Shown: positions 34,271-46,795, numbered from the stretch's first letter. The stretch: 64,000 nucleotides of DNA from Rhyacichthys aspro (GCA_036850595.1 CM072170.1:15311306-15375305); one strand, 5' to 3'. The notes: generated by a model not told the origin, from the sequence alone. A program made the numbers and translations.

Positions 34271-35870
34271 TTGTTTAACTGGTTTTGATTTAAATTTAAG
34301 AGTGTGTGATGCAGACTGTTAGAATTATTAAAACAAAGAAGATTAAGGCGTCCAACTGGTATTAAAAACTACAGCCTGCGTCAGAGCGGATGTAGGTATT
34401 AACATTTAAGCACAAACTGGAACGATGGCTCTCTCACTAGGTTTTTCCTCTGGATTTTCTTCCTTGCCATCTTTTTCTAATCCTTTACCAAGTTGAGAAA
34501 ACTGTTAAAGCTCTTAAAATCTAAAGCAGATGATGAAAGTTGTCCATGTGTAAGAGACAGTACCAGAGGAGTTGGCAGTTATAAATGCAGTGCAGAAGGC
34601 CGGTGGAGATAAAAGGCGTCCAGGGAATTCATTACATTAGGGTCATCAAAAAGGCTGAATCAAAAACACAGAGAGAGAGTTGTTCAAAGCAGTAACATCA
34701 TCCTCATGTCACTGATGTCAGTACCGTTCCAGTGACTACTCCCTTTTTAAGTGCTTTCTTGTCTTTATATTTTTTTACCTCACGAAAACGGCAAGCAAAA
34801 GGCATCCGGGATCATTAATAGACCACAAGTGTTTGGCTTACGTAATAATTTCACTCGTCAGTATCATTAAAGTATTATTTTTGGCTTTTGGGTCTTTTTC
34901 CGTATTTTGTGGCTCATTGAGAAGAACACTAAGACCTTTGCGTATTCGTGATCAGTTTTGATTTGGTTTGAAGGTGGAAAAGAGCAATGACGTAATAAAA
35001 TGTAAAAGTCATTTCTTAGCCATTTGGAGAAAAACTTGCAAGATATGAAAACAGTTAATAAATAGTACAAAATCTGACCAGTTTGAAAGTGACATGGCCC
35101 TGAACTGGTGACAGAGCTGATAATACATCCATTCTAAGTACAGTAGATTTTTAGATCAGGCCCTAAATGCCACCATATTACAATACACAATATAGTGATT
35201 GTTTGTAACCAAAGTCTGCAACCACTTCATTTACTTATAATAGGGCAGATCACTAATCACATTTTGCGGTACATTTCGGTAACTGCTATTTACGCTAAAG
35301 AGGCAGAGAAGCATTTACAGTGAACATTTGATTGTATTGAAAGCTCTCTCTGCTAAACTGCCTCAGCACTAACCAAACCAACAAAAACAGCGCTCTGTAT
35401 TTGTCTGGTCTGTCTGGAACACTTTGCATTTTTATTGTTGCCAGCGTTAAAAAGTACATCCTGTACCGTTTTAGAGCTTGCAGGAGAAGAATGCAATTCC
35501 TATGTACTTGTCAGCAGGTTTATTCTGGATATTAATGTATTTCAATTTCCTTCCATCCTGTCCTTTCCATCTACTCATGCTGAAGCTAACCAGCTCAGTT
35601 TCTTTTAATGTAAGTGTGTGTCTCCAAAGACAATAATCCAAAATGTAACATTGTTATTTTATTTTAAGTGGAAAATAAATCAAGTGGATTTAGCATATTA
35701 GCATAGCTTATTTTTATCCAAGGGTTCTTGCTATACCAGTATGGCAGACTGTGCTGTGTGCTTGTGCAAATGGGATGAGTATGTGCTTGGCAATTTGTGA
35801 TGCAAATTGGAAGTGAATACTCTATGAAAAATTTACCTTTATAGCATGTTTTAATAGGAATCTAGGCTTT
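34271..35870. other. intergenic, nothing recognised
   Basis: AT-rich unique-looking sequence with no exon or repeat family that I could identify. Confidence 0.5.
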
Positions 35871-36242
35871 ATTATCATTATTTAAGCACCAAAAGCTTTG
35901 GCCAATCATATGCTTGCTTTTTATTAAGGAATGCTCCCATTGGTGTACACAACTTCTCAGCATGGATATAACAGAGAAAGTGTATATTCCAGTGCAGACT
36001 TTTGTGCAGTGCAAAGATACATAGGTCTGACACTGATCTCAGAGCTAGAAACTTAAGGTAAGTTGAAACTAGAGTTTAGAGCTCTAGAGTTTGGTCAGTA
36101 TTTTGTTGAAGCAAATTATTAAAGTTTTACATTACTCATAAAATAAAATAAGGAAAGATGGCTGTGCTGTTGTTGTGGGGTGAGGGTTAGTGACTGGGAC
36201 AGAGGAGCATTTCAGGTAATGCATCTTTAACATAGTTTTAAA
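35871..36242 (+). repeat. family A interspersed repeat, copy 4
   Basis: Begins 'tctaggctttattatcatta' and has CCAAT at 35902 and ATTGG at 35939 (37-bp spacing). It then runs through 'tcagtattttgttgaag' and 'taaaataaggaaagatggc' to the tail 'ggtaatgcatctttaacata'. The block between the CCAAT pair and the tail is more diverged than in the 9.1-kb copy. Confidence 0.58.
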
Positions 36243-36599
36243 CACATTCTTATTTTTTTTTTTTAACTATTTGTTTTGTTAGGTGACAACGTGTTTTTGC
36301 ACCTTTTTTAAAGGATTCATTTTGTGAATCTGTGCTCATTTGCTTTCATTCAGACAATATTTTTAATTGTTGTTAGCTGCATTAATACAAACATCATCAT
36401 TTTTTCAAAATCTTCCTTTTCCTGTATGACACTTTTCAATGGCACTAAAATACTATCACAGACACATGACTTATATTCCCACACAAAGCACAAGAAATGA
36501 CACATCCCTCTGAAGCCAAATCCTGGAACCTCAAAGGTCTCGATTCCCGACTGGCACCTCAAACAATTACCAAAAACACACACACATCAGACGGACTTT
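36243..36599. other. intergenic, nothing recognised
   Basis: AT-rich with a T run at about 36254-36265. The 77-codon minus frame is not recognised. Confidence 0.45.
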
Positions 36600-36900
36600 A
36601 AAAAGCCTCTGAGCAGGAGACAAACTCAATGGCTGCAGCTCAGATCTCATCAGAGGCTGCGTTGCCTGGTTACGTGCGGCAGGTTGCTCACAGAACGCTG
36701 GTGTTAAGCGGCAATGGAAAGGTCAGCCGCCAGGTCCTGCCAAGTATTTTATCAAATCACACAGCTGTGAAGCTGATGAGGCCCGAGGGCAGTGCGTCGC
36801 TGTGTGTGCGCCACGTGGATGTTTGGACTCGGACAGATAACGGCGGCCAGTCTGACTATCCATGCATTTGATGTTACCTTTAAACCCAATAGCCACGAGG
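36600..36900. promoter_or_regulatory. candidate conserved non-coding element
   Basis: Higher GC with CpGs (gttacgtgcggcaggttgc, cagtgcgtcgctgtgtg, ataacggcggccag). The longest open frame in the window (148 codons, minus, 36723-37169) crosses it but shows no domain or codon pattern I trust. It is more likely a regulatory island that happens to lack stops. Confidence 0.28.
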
Positions 36901-37394
36901 GTATATCTGCGGCTGTTGTTTTCTGAGGTGTACTCCTCATTTATGGCTGGGTTCAGTTTGAGGTGATGCCGCAGAGAAAGAGAAATAAAAAAGAGGAGAG
37001 TTATTAGAGCTGCAGGACTTTGCGGTATGATTGTGTTCAGAGTGTAAAATCCCATCAGGTTTAGGGCTTTGGGAACAGCACTCTCTGTCTCTGATTGGAC
37101 CCAGTTCAGTCCTGGGAGGGTTGGGAAACCGAGAGCAGTGAGTGTCCATGTGAAGACACAAATGAACAAAGATTAGCCGTTTTTCTTTTGTCTTCAAGAT
37201 TTCTTTACTCCTTTTACCTTTGAAGTATCATATTTAGCTCAAATAAAGTCACAATGTGTACCTTTAAAAATATACTGCATAGCATATTTGGCATGTTAGG
37301 ATGGATACACAATAGATGGGTGCACAAAACCTTGGGCGTCAACATGGGAGACCTGAGTTAGTATCCCAAGACAAATATTTGTGTAGTAGTGTGC
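36901..37394. other. intergenic, nothing recognised
   Basis: Remainder of the 148-codon frame area, then AT-rich sequence up to the Tc1-like relic. Confidence 0.45.
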
Positions 37395-38290
37395 AATATT
37401 CTATAAAACACTATCCAAACCTACGTAGCCCTACATGAAAAATTAGTTGATGAGTTGTCACTGCTCTTGGGGTAAATTTGGTCAGCCGGACACTCCTGGA
37501 AAGGTCATTGTTTTCTCCATTTGTGGATGATGGCTCTCACAGTGAATGGATGGAGTCCCAAAGCTTTAGAAATGGCCCTGTAACCCTTTTTCCAGACGGC
37601 TACATGTCAATTACTTTCTTTCTCATCCGTTAAGTCATGATTTACAAGGGGGGCAATTACCTTTTCACATAGGGCTAGGTAGGTTTGTATAGCCTTATTC
37701 CCTTAATAAACAAAAACATTACTTTAAAACGGCATTTTGTGTTTACTTGAGTTATCTTTGTTTTTCATTTCATCTTCTACCGCTTATCCCACTTTGTGGG
37801 GTCACGGGTGGCTGGAGCCTATCCCAGCTGCTTTGGGCCTTAGGCGGGGTACACCCTGGACAGTGGCCAGTTCGTCGCAGGGCTGACACTTAGACGTACA
37901 TTGACAGACAACCATTCACTCTCACATTCATCCACTAGGGGCACTTTAGAGTCACCAATTCACCTATACATGCATGTCTTTGGACGGTGGGAGGAAGCCG
38001 GAGATCCCGGAGAGAACCCACGGTGACACGGGGAGGACATGCAGACTCCTCACAGAAAGACCAGAGTTAGCCAATGATGTTTTGAGTTGGCTACAATCGG
38101 CCAGCGATGTTTTTTGGGTCGGATTCGTACTCACGACCTTCTTGCTGTGAAGCGGGAGCGCTAACCACTCCGCTACCGTGCACCCCAGTTATCTTTGTCT
38201 AATATTTAAATTTGTTTGACGATCTGAAACATTTAAGAGTGACAAATGTGCAAAAAAGTAAGAAATCAACTTTTTCATGGCCCTGTTGAA
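37395..38290 (-). mobile_element. Tc1-like DNA transposon relic, interrupted by a SINE
   Basis: On the minus strand, frame-shifted translation gives ISKALGLHPFTVRAIIHKW, matching the second helix-turn-helix region of Tc1-family transposases. Stops and shifts lie on either side, so it is dead. Internal inverted copies are visible: ctatccaaacctacgtagcc at about 37410 against 'ggctaggtaggtttgtatag' at about 37673. The outer right part (38198-38290) holds the familiar 'gatctgaaacatttaagagt' segment. The left terminus and most of the transposase are missing. The SINE at 37761-38186 sits inside it. Confidence 0.74.
37761..38186 (-). repeat. full-length tRNA-derived SINE with perfect 11-bp target duplication
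   Basis: The target site agttatctttg occurs on both sides (37750-37760 and 38187-38197). Read on the minus strand the element starts ggggtgcacggtagcggag and tggttagcgctcc (box-A-like), then gagtacgaatccg (box-B-like, RNA polymerase III type). It continues through a conserved body (about 37800-38080) and ends ggataagcggtagaagatga. It interrupts the Tc1-like relic, so it inserted later. It encodes no protein and would rely on a partner LINE for movement. Confidence 0.87.
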
Positions 38291-38429
38291 GTGTAATGTA
38301 TCATGATTTAATGATCTCTCCAAAATTTTATTCTTGTATTTGTAGATGATTAACGGCTCAATAGGAAATTACTCTTTGTGGATGTATACAGTATGACATA
38401 GACTGTTGTGGTGAAGCCAATAATTGACA
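38291..38429. other. short intergenic gap
   Basis: Unique-looking sequence; nothing identified. Confidence 0.4.
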
Positions 38430-39010
38430 ATAATCATTTGACTTGCGCTTGACTCTGTTCTCGTAAACTACACAGATAATTTCATTTTGGGAGACAGGCT
38501 TGGGAAATCAGCGGAGAAAAGGACTGCTGTGACATGACAGATGGTTTGCTGCACATTGTCAGTGCATTACTCAATATCACACATCCATAACGGCCCCATT
38601 ACGCTTGGGCTCCTGCAGCACAGGCCATTTAGATGTTCAATAAACCCACACATCTGAATCCTCTTAAATATTTGATAATCTGCCACTTTTAAGGTCCCTG
38701 ACTAAAGGGTCCATCAAAGCAGCAGGGGGTGCACTCATTAGCTCAAGTCATCAGCGGGGGAGCGGGAGGAATGGCGTCGTGCCATTCAATCCAGCTGCTG
38801 CAGTTTTGTGTCAGGAAGAGAGCGGCGCTTCCGGAGTGGCTCTCAAGTCTGAAAATAGGGCACTGACTGAATGACGGCGGGCATTAAAGTAGGTTTCGCA
38901 AGCGGCAAAATCCAATGTTTCAGTCGTTCTTCAGCCAGGCGTTAATAAAACTCAGGTGCACGAAACTGTGGTCATTTTGTAACACGGCTATTACAGGCAG
39001 CGTTAAGTGT
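38430..39010. promoter_or_regulatory. candidate conserved regulatory block
   Basis: Repeat-free block of more balanced composition with acaataatcatttgac, aataaacccacacatc and CpG-bearing gagagcggcgcttccgg and gacggcgggcattaaag. No coding frame was seen. Its length of nearly 600 bp without repeats, next to several insertions, is what sets it apart. Confidence 0.33.
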
Positions 39011-39334
39011 GGGATCAGTTGCTGACTATAAAACTCAGGCACAAGCGAAGGGCAGCTCCACACACCTGCATCCTAAATATAACATGGACAGGGCCATTAA
39101 GATAGACCACTGACCGACCAGTTTATGGAGGTAGAGTAGAAATGAATACAGCAACTAGAGTAGCACCACTGATCTTAATAAATAGGTGCAATTGTAATTA
39201 TGTCCCTCTCATGTTATAATGCCTTTTCTCCGTATTTTAAAATGCCCACAGTGAATGAATGTGAGCTCAAATGTTTGTTTTCCAGAGGATGTCTCTAAGT
39301 GTTAGCCCTGCGATTAACTAGCTTTTCCCTATGG
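39011..39334. other. intergenic, nothing recognised
   Basis: AT-rich gap between the regulatory candidate and a hAT-type element. Confidence 0.45.
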
Positions 39335-39717
39335 CACACTTTTCAAACTCAAGGCCTAACTCTTTGCAGTGTTTAAACGGCAATACATTTTAACTGGATT
39401 TGAACAGGCTTCAGATGGATTTGAATCAGATTAGTTTTTGTTCATGTAATCTTAAACTAGTTTTTGTATAATGTGCTCAAATCCAAATAAAACCTATTCA
39501 AATCCATCTAAAACCTGCTCAAATTAAACAGAAACATATCCAAATCCAACTAAAACCAGATTCCATGTTAAAGATAACTTTTGTAAGACTCAAATGTAGA
39601 TGAAACCTCACATTCAATTCATTTAATAAAAGCTTCCCAAGTGTCACCATCATCGGCCCCTGAAAGGGTTCTTATTCACTATAGCGGCCCCTCACCACTT
39701 TGAGTTTGACATTGCTG
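39335..39717 (+). mobile_element. hAT-type element, third copy
   Basis: Left end CACACTTTTCAAACTCAAGG and right end 'cctcaccactttgagtttga' plus cattgctg match the copy at 3.4 kb. Flanking 8-mers (ccctatgg and ctcttggg) agree at 5 of 8 positions, so the target duplication has decayed. The internal array is short, with both unit orientations present. The 39560-39650 part is shared with the 10.9-kb copy. Confidence 0.75.
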
Positions 39718-41187
39718 CTCTTGGGTGTACTCGTCCTCTTGCTCCAGCGTTCGGTAACCACATATGCAATAAGCAATACCCAATTGACTTGTTATACCAC
39801 CTTGTACCACTAGATGGAGTCACAAGCTGCTGTAGTGTGCAGCTGCAGCTATTCTTTTACAATCCTTCCATAAAAGACATCATTAAAACACTATGTAACC
39901 TTTTACCCCAAAATATGAAGCCTGGAAATAATTACAGTAATAGTATAACATTTATTTTGATGGTTTACAGGAAAGAAGGAGACTAACCCCTCTTTTAATT
40001 CCAAAATGCATTTGGTTTGACAGACTCCATGTCTCTGTGAGTTTCAGGGAAAGCTACAATCTTGCTAGAACATGTATCAAATGTGTAACAACAACCCAAA
40101 TTTACATTATAACTAGGATTTATGGGAAATGTATAAAATGTTAATAATCCCAGCACTTGTATGTGTCCCGTCCTTTAGTGGTCCACGTTGGGTTTGAAAA
40201 ATGGCTATTAGACGGCAATGTCTTTTAGGGCTGTTTAGTTTATGGACCGAACAAAATATGTATTGGTTCAGGGACATGGTCTTGATAGAACCAGAACCAG
40301 AAGGAACAGCAAGTTACTACAGTAATAAGCTAATTCCATATTATTACTCCAAAAAATAACATTTTAACTCATCACATTTACACTCAAACAATTCCTAAGT
40401 GACACTAATTCCATTTACTGTAAGCAAGTGATCATATATTGGACATAGGACTTAATACACAACATTATTCACCTCATACCCATCCATAATTTAACACAAA
40501 ATGTTCCCAAGATCAAGCTCATTTACCAAAAATAGTCATACCCAGTACAAAAAAGCCTACCTTTAAGTCAGGATCTTTGAAAATGGCCCCCTTTAAGGTG
40601 ACATAATCTGCTCAAACAATGACATTAAGTCATTTTTAAAAATATATTTTTTTATTGTGTAAATATTAACGAGCCTTCTCAGAACTGACCTTCACTTCTG
40701 CATGAGATTTATCCAAAGCAGCTGACCCCATGATCCACTCTTTCTACTTTCTACGGTACAGCCACAGTCGACACAGCTGTGTCAGATTAGAGTCAGGCTG
40801 AAGGAGCACTGAAGCTGTCAAACATGACAGTAAAAGAAATAGAGTCATCAATAACGCTCCAGCTCTGTCCTGGTGAGATTTGATGTTACCAGATGTTTCA
40901 CAAACTCCACTGTCTGCTCAATCTCCTGCTGAGGGACCAAAGCGATGCCGAGAAGAGAGCAAGTACAAGCTTTTATGTGATAGAAAAAAGGCTCATGGAT
41001 TCTAAGAAGAAGCTGGACTTTTGGTTCAATGAAGTGAATCTCTACAATTATATCTGCTCTTTTCAAGTCTTTAAAATAGACATTCATTCTTGGCCTTTTT
41101 CATGAAAACCACTTTTTAGAAGACTTCAAATAATACTGGTCTTGATCATTTTCAGAAACAAAATTTGGCCACATATGAATGTACTCA
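39718..41187. other. intergenic, nothing recognised
   Basis: AT-rich. Overlapping frames at 40848-41105 on opposite strands (70 and 79 codons) are probably chance. Confidence 0.45.
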
Positions 41188-41435
41188 GGGGGTGCACAGT
41201 AGCATAGCGGTTAGCGCTCCTGCCACAGTAAGAAGGTCATGAGAGAGACCCCGGCCGACTCGAACATCCTCAGCCAACTCTAGCCCTCTGTGAGGAGTCT
41301 GCATGTCCCCCCTCTGTTACTGTGGACCACCTAAAGACATGCATGTATAGGTTAACAGACAAATCTGAAAAGTATTCCCAGTGAGTGAATGTGAGAGTGA
41401 ATAATTGTCTGCTTAGCCCTCAGGCAGAATGTGTT
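41188..41435 (+). repeat. tRNA-SINE, 5' part
   Basis: Starts gggggtgcacagtagcatag, then cggttagcgctcc, an intact-looking box-A region. The box B is decayed (gtcatgagagagacccc). The body words 'gaggagtctgcatgtccccc' and 'aagacatgcatgtatagg' follow. The 3' tail is missing. Confidence 0.75.
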
Positions 41436-41865
41436 CCTTTACCTAATATGTGTTAACACTCTTTGATGAGGAAGCACAGGTCCTAAAGCTGTCCTTTCAG
41501 AAATACTCGTTCTCCATGTGGTGTTATTCAGCATTCTGTACATGTCCAACGTAACATTCAATTAGCATCCAGCAACTTATTACGGTTTGCCTTTAGCTAA
41601 TGTAGCCTAAATTCTCAGCTAAATTTGCTTATGTATCCTTACAATGCACACTGACAGCACATATTTGCCAAAAGCATCTCGTTTATGCTACATTTTTTGC
41701 TAGCCGTTGCCATTTTGATTCATTGAAAATGTATTGTGGTCTGCTTAACGTCCACTGGAGTTGATTCACAGGTACTCCACATTGAAGTTCAATCACAAAT
41801 TCTGCATGTTCTGTTGGGTTGATGCTTTGGAAATACAAGTTCCTGTACCATATTGTATAGGTGTA
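41436..41865. other. intergenic, nothing recognised
   Basis: No supported feature. Confidence 0.45.
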
Positions 41866-42117
41866 GGTAGGAAATAAAGATTACAAACCTCCATCCGTCT
41901 TTGAGAGTCTGCTTCAGAAGAATCAGTTCAGTAGAAGCCAGTTAAGGTTTGTTAAGCCTTTCTTCCTGAATGGAGATGTTCACCTTGTCAACAGAAGGAG
42001 AATCTAAAATGGAAAGAAAGGCTGTGTTTTTATTTTCAGAATAGCAGGACATTAGCAGAAGGGATGCAAAGTAAGTTGAAATGTTTATTGCTGCAAGCCC
42101 ATGAGTCATTTCTATGT
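41866..42117 (+). repeat. diverged local duplication, copy 1
   Basis: Aligns with 43062-43312: gtaggaaataaagattacaa, then ctccatccgtctttgagag, gtctgcttcagaagaa, agaagccagt and, near the end, agtaagttgaaat. Identity is perhaps 70-75% by eye, with several one-base and four-base gaps, so the shared part is not under coding constraint. It is not similar to any repeat family elsewhere in the window. Confidence 0.7.
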
Positions 42118-42479
42118 AACAATTGTGCCTATCCATTAAAAGTCTTAAGATGACTTATGATGACATTAACTCAACTATAATCTTTGTTGTGTTTGCTCTG
42201 TGCTGCTCCGACTGAAAGAAGAACCTAGTCACACATTACATCAAATAAATGAAATAATGTCAATAATCAAAAAATGAAAAAACAGAAAATTTCACTTTCC
42301 TGACAAACTCTAATCCAATGTTAGTAGTAATAACTTAAAAGCACTTGCCGGTACAGTCCAAACCCTCAAACAGTAACTCAACCCACAATAACTTTAGAGA
42401 CTAAAGCTGCTCGCGTATGTTTAACGTCCATGATTCAGGCTTTGGAAAGCAAGGCATGTGCTGAAGCATGAAGCGTGAC
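42118..42479. other. intergenic, nothing recognised
   Basis: AT-rich gap between the duplicated segment and the CpG-bearing island. Confidence 0.45.
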
Positions 42480-43061
42480 ATTGAAAGGCCTCAGCAGGAT
42501 GATGAGACTTAGCAGGCAGCCCGCCGCTCGCTCTGTCCTCAGGAGGTGCATTACTGTACCTTTTTTATTCTTCTATTTCTGTGCTACCCCCTGCCTTCGT
42601 CCAGCCCCGACGGGTGCAGCTCACCGGACAGACACGCACGTCCCGCTATGAATACGTTTCTACAATCCCCTTCTTTGTGCAAAATGATGGATGACGAGCG
42701 GGTGAAAAATGCTTCACATTCACTTTTAATGCTTTCCCCTTGACCCATTCTCACAACACGCTCTGTCTATAGTTTGCATTTGAATAGGCTTTGAAAGTTC
42801 TATTAGCAAGACATTGTACGTTGAACAGAGGAGATGGATTCGGCACATTTTTATAAACACTACGCTTCTCCCGGGAGAGACTCTGATAGACTGACAAGCA
42901 ATCAGCCGAGTCCAGCTGCTTATTTAGGCCAGCGCCGTAACCGGACGGCGCCGATGTTAATACAGCTGCAAGGATTTAAACTAGAGTCTGTGGAAGTGCT
43001 TCAGCTGCAGCCTTATCCTCCGTCCTCCTGCAAAGTTCGGACGGTCGAGGGAGACATTAGC
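42480..43061. promoter_or_regulatory. candidate regulatory island with a 107-codon open frame
   Basis: CpG-bearing (gcccgccgctcgctctgtcc, ccccgacgggtgcagctc, ccgtaaccggacggcgccga). An ATG with fair context at 42834 opens 107 codons to 43157, running into the duplicated segment. Gaps of one and four bases against the older copy at 41.9 kb would break this frame, which argues against coding. The frame is not recognised. Confidence 0.3.
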
Positions 43062-43312
43062 GGTAGGAAATATAGATTACAAACCCTCCATCCGTCTTTG
43101 GAGAGTCTGCTTCGGAAGAACGCATCAATTCAGCAGAAGCCAGTAAAAGTTCGTTGAGCCAATATTCCCGAATGGCGATATTCTTCATGTAAGCAGAAAG
43201 AGTAAATGTAAAATGGAGTTTAAGGCTGTGTTAAAGTAGAATGGAGAGACTTCAGCAGATGGGATTTAAGGTGAGTTGAAATAGGCCCAGAGTCATGAGT
43301 CATGCCTGTTGT
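43062..43312 (+). repeat. diverged local duplication, copy 2
   Basis: Counterpart of 41866-42117, about 1.2 kb away in the same orientation. It joins the CpG-bearing island without a break, while copy 1 lies in AT-rich DNA, so copy 2 is probably nearer the ancestral state. A conserved core around aaaccctccatccgtctttg suggests a non-coding element that was duplicated. Confidence 0.7.
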
Positions 43313-45299
43313 GGATGTCCAACAGGACAATAGAACAATGACAAACCACATCTACATCTACTGTACATCTGTGACCATTTAAAAGAACTTATCTTAAACC
43401 TTTGTCAAATTACAAGTTGTTTTTCAGCCCACAGTACAATCTTTTTGTTTCGCAGCTGAGAGCACAAACAAAGGCATTTAGATTTACTATTATGTGTTTC
43501 CTTTGAAATTGAAACAGGGAATGATCTGGTCCGATGTGTGCCACATTTTAAAGGAGGCAGGTGGCAGAGCGCCATGAGCTACATTAAATCAGGTTAGGGT
43601 TATGTGTTGGGACGTGGGAGTTTATGAAGGCCGTGCCTTGTTTTGTGTGTCATGACAGTGGGATAAAAGTGTGTTTTTGCTGTAGCTTTGGGAGGAGGAG
43701 AGGCGATTGCAATTTGCTGGCTGCTCAGCGGCTGAAATGGATGGATGGCGTGTTTGGTTCCATTAAATTTTTACAGTGGGAGAGAGTGGGGAAGGAGAAC
43801 AACATTCCTCACTACTGACTTTAGTGGTCTGCCGGGGGAAGCTACAGCGGAGGCTTCAGCAGCAGCTCAGGCTGTGACAAAGAGCACCAGAATTCATTAC
43901 ACATCAGAACGGAGTGAGCCGTCCGCCGCTTCAGTCCGTCCTTGAGAAAAAAAGAAAAAGTATGGCGGATCAATCAGTCAGTACAGTCGCTCGCTGCTTT
44001 TAGAGGTCGGAATAAGCCACTCACTAATGAAAACATCAGGAACTCTTGGCTTGAGGTGATGAGGGATTAGAAGGCTCATTATAAGCACATGATAAGAACA
44101 TAATGAGGGCATTAGCGTCATTATTAATAGGACATTATATAATGTTTGCAAAATATGCCAAATCCCAGAGGATTTACTTTCTGGGGCAACACCATGACTA
44201 ACGACATTCTGAGTCAATTGGAATTTGATTTGACATTTGTGTCATCATCCGTGATGGATGTCATTTAACAAAGCAATGTAATTATGAGCTTAGCAATATA
44301 ATATTTCACTAGAATGACCATAGAGTATGTAAAATACTAATGATATGGGATGACATTGATTTGACAGAAAGTGGTCTTTCTGCAAATGTTTTTTTTGACG
44401 TGAATCTAAAAATGAACAAATAACACATTGGAAATTGTATGTTATCCATTGATCAGTGATCAATCTCCAATCAGGTTTTACAATGAACACATGACGACTG
44501 CAAATGAATACAGACACAGTGGTCTGTGAAGCTTCAGAATTCACTCACTGTACATTTAATCAAGTTCCCACCCATCTTAACTTTTTTCTGTTCTTTACAA
44601 AGAATTGCCAAAATTTGCATACAAAAATAAAATGATGTTATATATGTTATACAGAGTCAACAAAAAAGTATCAGTACAGTACCTCATTAGCAGAAATCTT
44701 CATTGTGTAGCATGACAGACCCATGCTAACAGACTAGTGATGCAACAAGCAAGTAAAATAAAAGCAAAGTACAAATGGGCAGAAATCTACATTGAAATGT
44801 TTTTTGGAGCCAGCCTTCATTTCTACATGAGCTACAACAATAACTGATCCTTTGGTCCATCACTTTTACATGGGAATAACCACTTCCACTAGGTAGAACT
44901 TAAACAACAGAAAACAAACTGTGGTTGACCTTTGTGAAATGATTTTGGACAAACTTTAACTTGACAAAAGGCCAGACTGCACACCTCTCTGTTCCAATAA
45001 ATGTGTTTTATTATTAATCCTACAATTACTGCCCGAATATCTATTTTTTAGGCGACCCAAAAATGAAGTTTACATAAAATATAAATCAATTCTGTCCGGC
45101 TCAAAGTTTTTCTATTATGAAAATGGTACTGGAGCAAAAACAAATAATCATTCATAACTAACCCAGACAAATTTTGAAAGATAGAATGTTGCATATTAAT
45201 TAAAAATATATGAAAAAGCTGCAATCATTTTAAAACACAGACGGGTCATTTTGCTGACACTTCTCTATAATTTATCAAGATTTTACAACTTTAAGAAAC
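43313..45299. other. intergenic; possible island at 43.68-43.96 kb
   Basis: The 43680-43960 part is GC-richer (ggtctgccgggggaagctac, gagccgtccgccgcttcag) and might be regulatory. The rest is AT-rich with no gene or repeat identified. Confidence 0.35.
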
Positions 45300-46090
45300 A
45301 ATTTAATAACTCATTATTGTCCATCTATCAAGCCAGAAGCCGGGCTATTTTATCAGCAATAATAGCGTTCCCATGACACTCCCACAGAAATGAGAGGTGG
45401 TCTAATTTAGAATAAACTCTCCTCGCCACATTTACCCCGGATACAGATTTACAAATAAAGAGTGATAAAAACTTTACAGCTCAATCTGTAGCTGCCGTAA
45501 AAGTGAGGATCTAAGGCGGGATGTAATGAAAGCTTTTTGTAAGCCACAACACAACGCAGATGGTGCCTCGGTTAATTCACAAGGCGGTGGATAATTGGGT
45601 CACCTCGGCAGCGGAACAGTGCTTTGATACAGGACTTTAGTGGACGAGTCCCAGAGAACGGCGCCTTTTATTTGCACATTAACCGGGGAGGATGTTCAGA
45701 CAAAACTATGACAAAACAATAATTTCCCTCTAGTCTTGCAAAAAGGGATGAGAGATTAGAGCCCCGGCGGGGAGTTTTCATTTGGGGGAGGCTCGTAAAC
45801 TCGACGTGCATCTGCCCCTGTTTACTTTACGTTTCCGGGGCTGCCGCACTTTAAAGAGTTGCCCCAGAAAAACTCGACAAGTAGAAGAAAGAGTAAATGA
45901 GTGCGCTGATGAGCCGGTCTGAGTTTGAAAGATTGTATCTCGGCAATCACAGCCATCATCATTACCGCCATCATCGCCTCTGTAATCAACTGCGTGAGCG
46001 TAGTAATTGTATAAATTTCCGTCATGATGATTGGGACGAATGACGACAAAGATATTTGCGCGTGTCGTGGTAACACTCATTCATCTCATT
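45300..46090. promoter_or_regulatory. long candidate regulatory block
   Basis: About 790 bp without repeats and with a higher CpG level than its flanks: gaacggcgccttttatttgc, agccccggcggggagt, tttgcgcgtgtcgtggt, plus tgtaatcaactgcgtg. Two overlapping minus-strand frames of 84 and 100 codons lack domains. This is one of the largest repeat-free blocks of this kind in the window. Confidence 0.35.
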
Positions 46091-46795
46091 CCAATGGTGG
46101 TAGTAATGGAATTTCTTTTGCACAAGTCTTGAATAAAACTGGACTGGACTTGTTTTAATGTTTGGACCGCTCAGTTTTGACCATTTCTTGTTGTTCTTGT
46201 TTGTTTTTTTTTACAATTTTTATCTAAAACATCTTCGAGGAGGGAGAAGAGGAACAAAAGGAGGAATGGAAAGTGGAAGTTACCGACCTACAGTCACGCA
46301 AAAAGACGGATGCTATACTAATCAACATGGACCGTCACCTCCATTCAGCTTTTGAACAGCAGCCAGTGGACATTTGAGATCTGCAATGTGCTTATTAGTT
46401 AAACATCTACTTTGCTCCATGTCACTGTAAGCACTGTTTCACTCAATCTTAGAATCAAAGTTCTTTTTCCAACATTAGCAGGTGTGCATTTTTCAACTTT
46501 TTTTTTCTGTTTCAGAAGCAGCCTAATACGATGAGTCATTTCCATCACCCATAATTTCTCAATTGATTGCATGCCACATCATACCTATAGCAATTAACTA
46601 ATAATTGTATTGCAACGGAGAAGGCTGGTAGATCGAGGACACCATTAGTAAACCGCTAATTAGCATGGGGTCTAAAAATGTGAATCAAAAAATCAAAAAG
46701 TAATATTCAACACATTCTAAACCTGTAAAAATCAACAATAAGCAGTGTACAGCTTAGCCACACTATGGCCTTAAAGCATATTTACGTTCCAGAGA
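46091..46795. other. intergenic, nothing recognised
   Basis: T run at about 46206-46213; no other feature supported. Confidence 0.45.

Noticed and set aside
36723..37169. 148-codon minus-strand open frame, the longest in the window
   Set aside because: No domain, signal or family match; it crosses a GC-richer island where stops are rare, and another unrelated frame lies opposite it.
41188..41260. tRNA gene, because of the tRNA-like head
   Set aside because: It continues into the SINE body seen at other copies and lacks a cloverleaf with an intact box B; it is a SINE head.
42834..43157. 107-codon open frame starting with a fair ATG context
   Set aside because: The duplicated copy at 41.9 kb has one-base and four-base gaps in the matching part, so the frame is not under coding constraint; no family was recognised.
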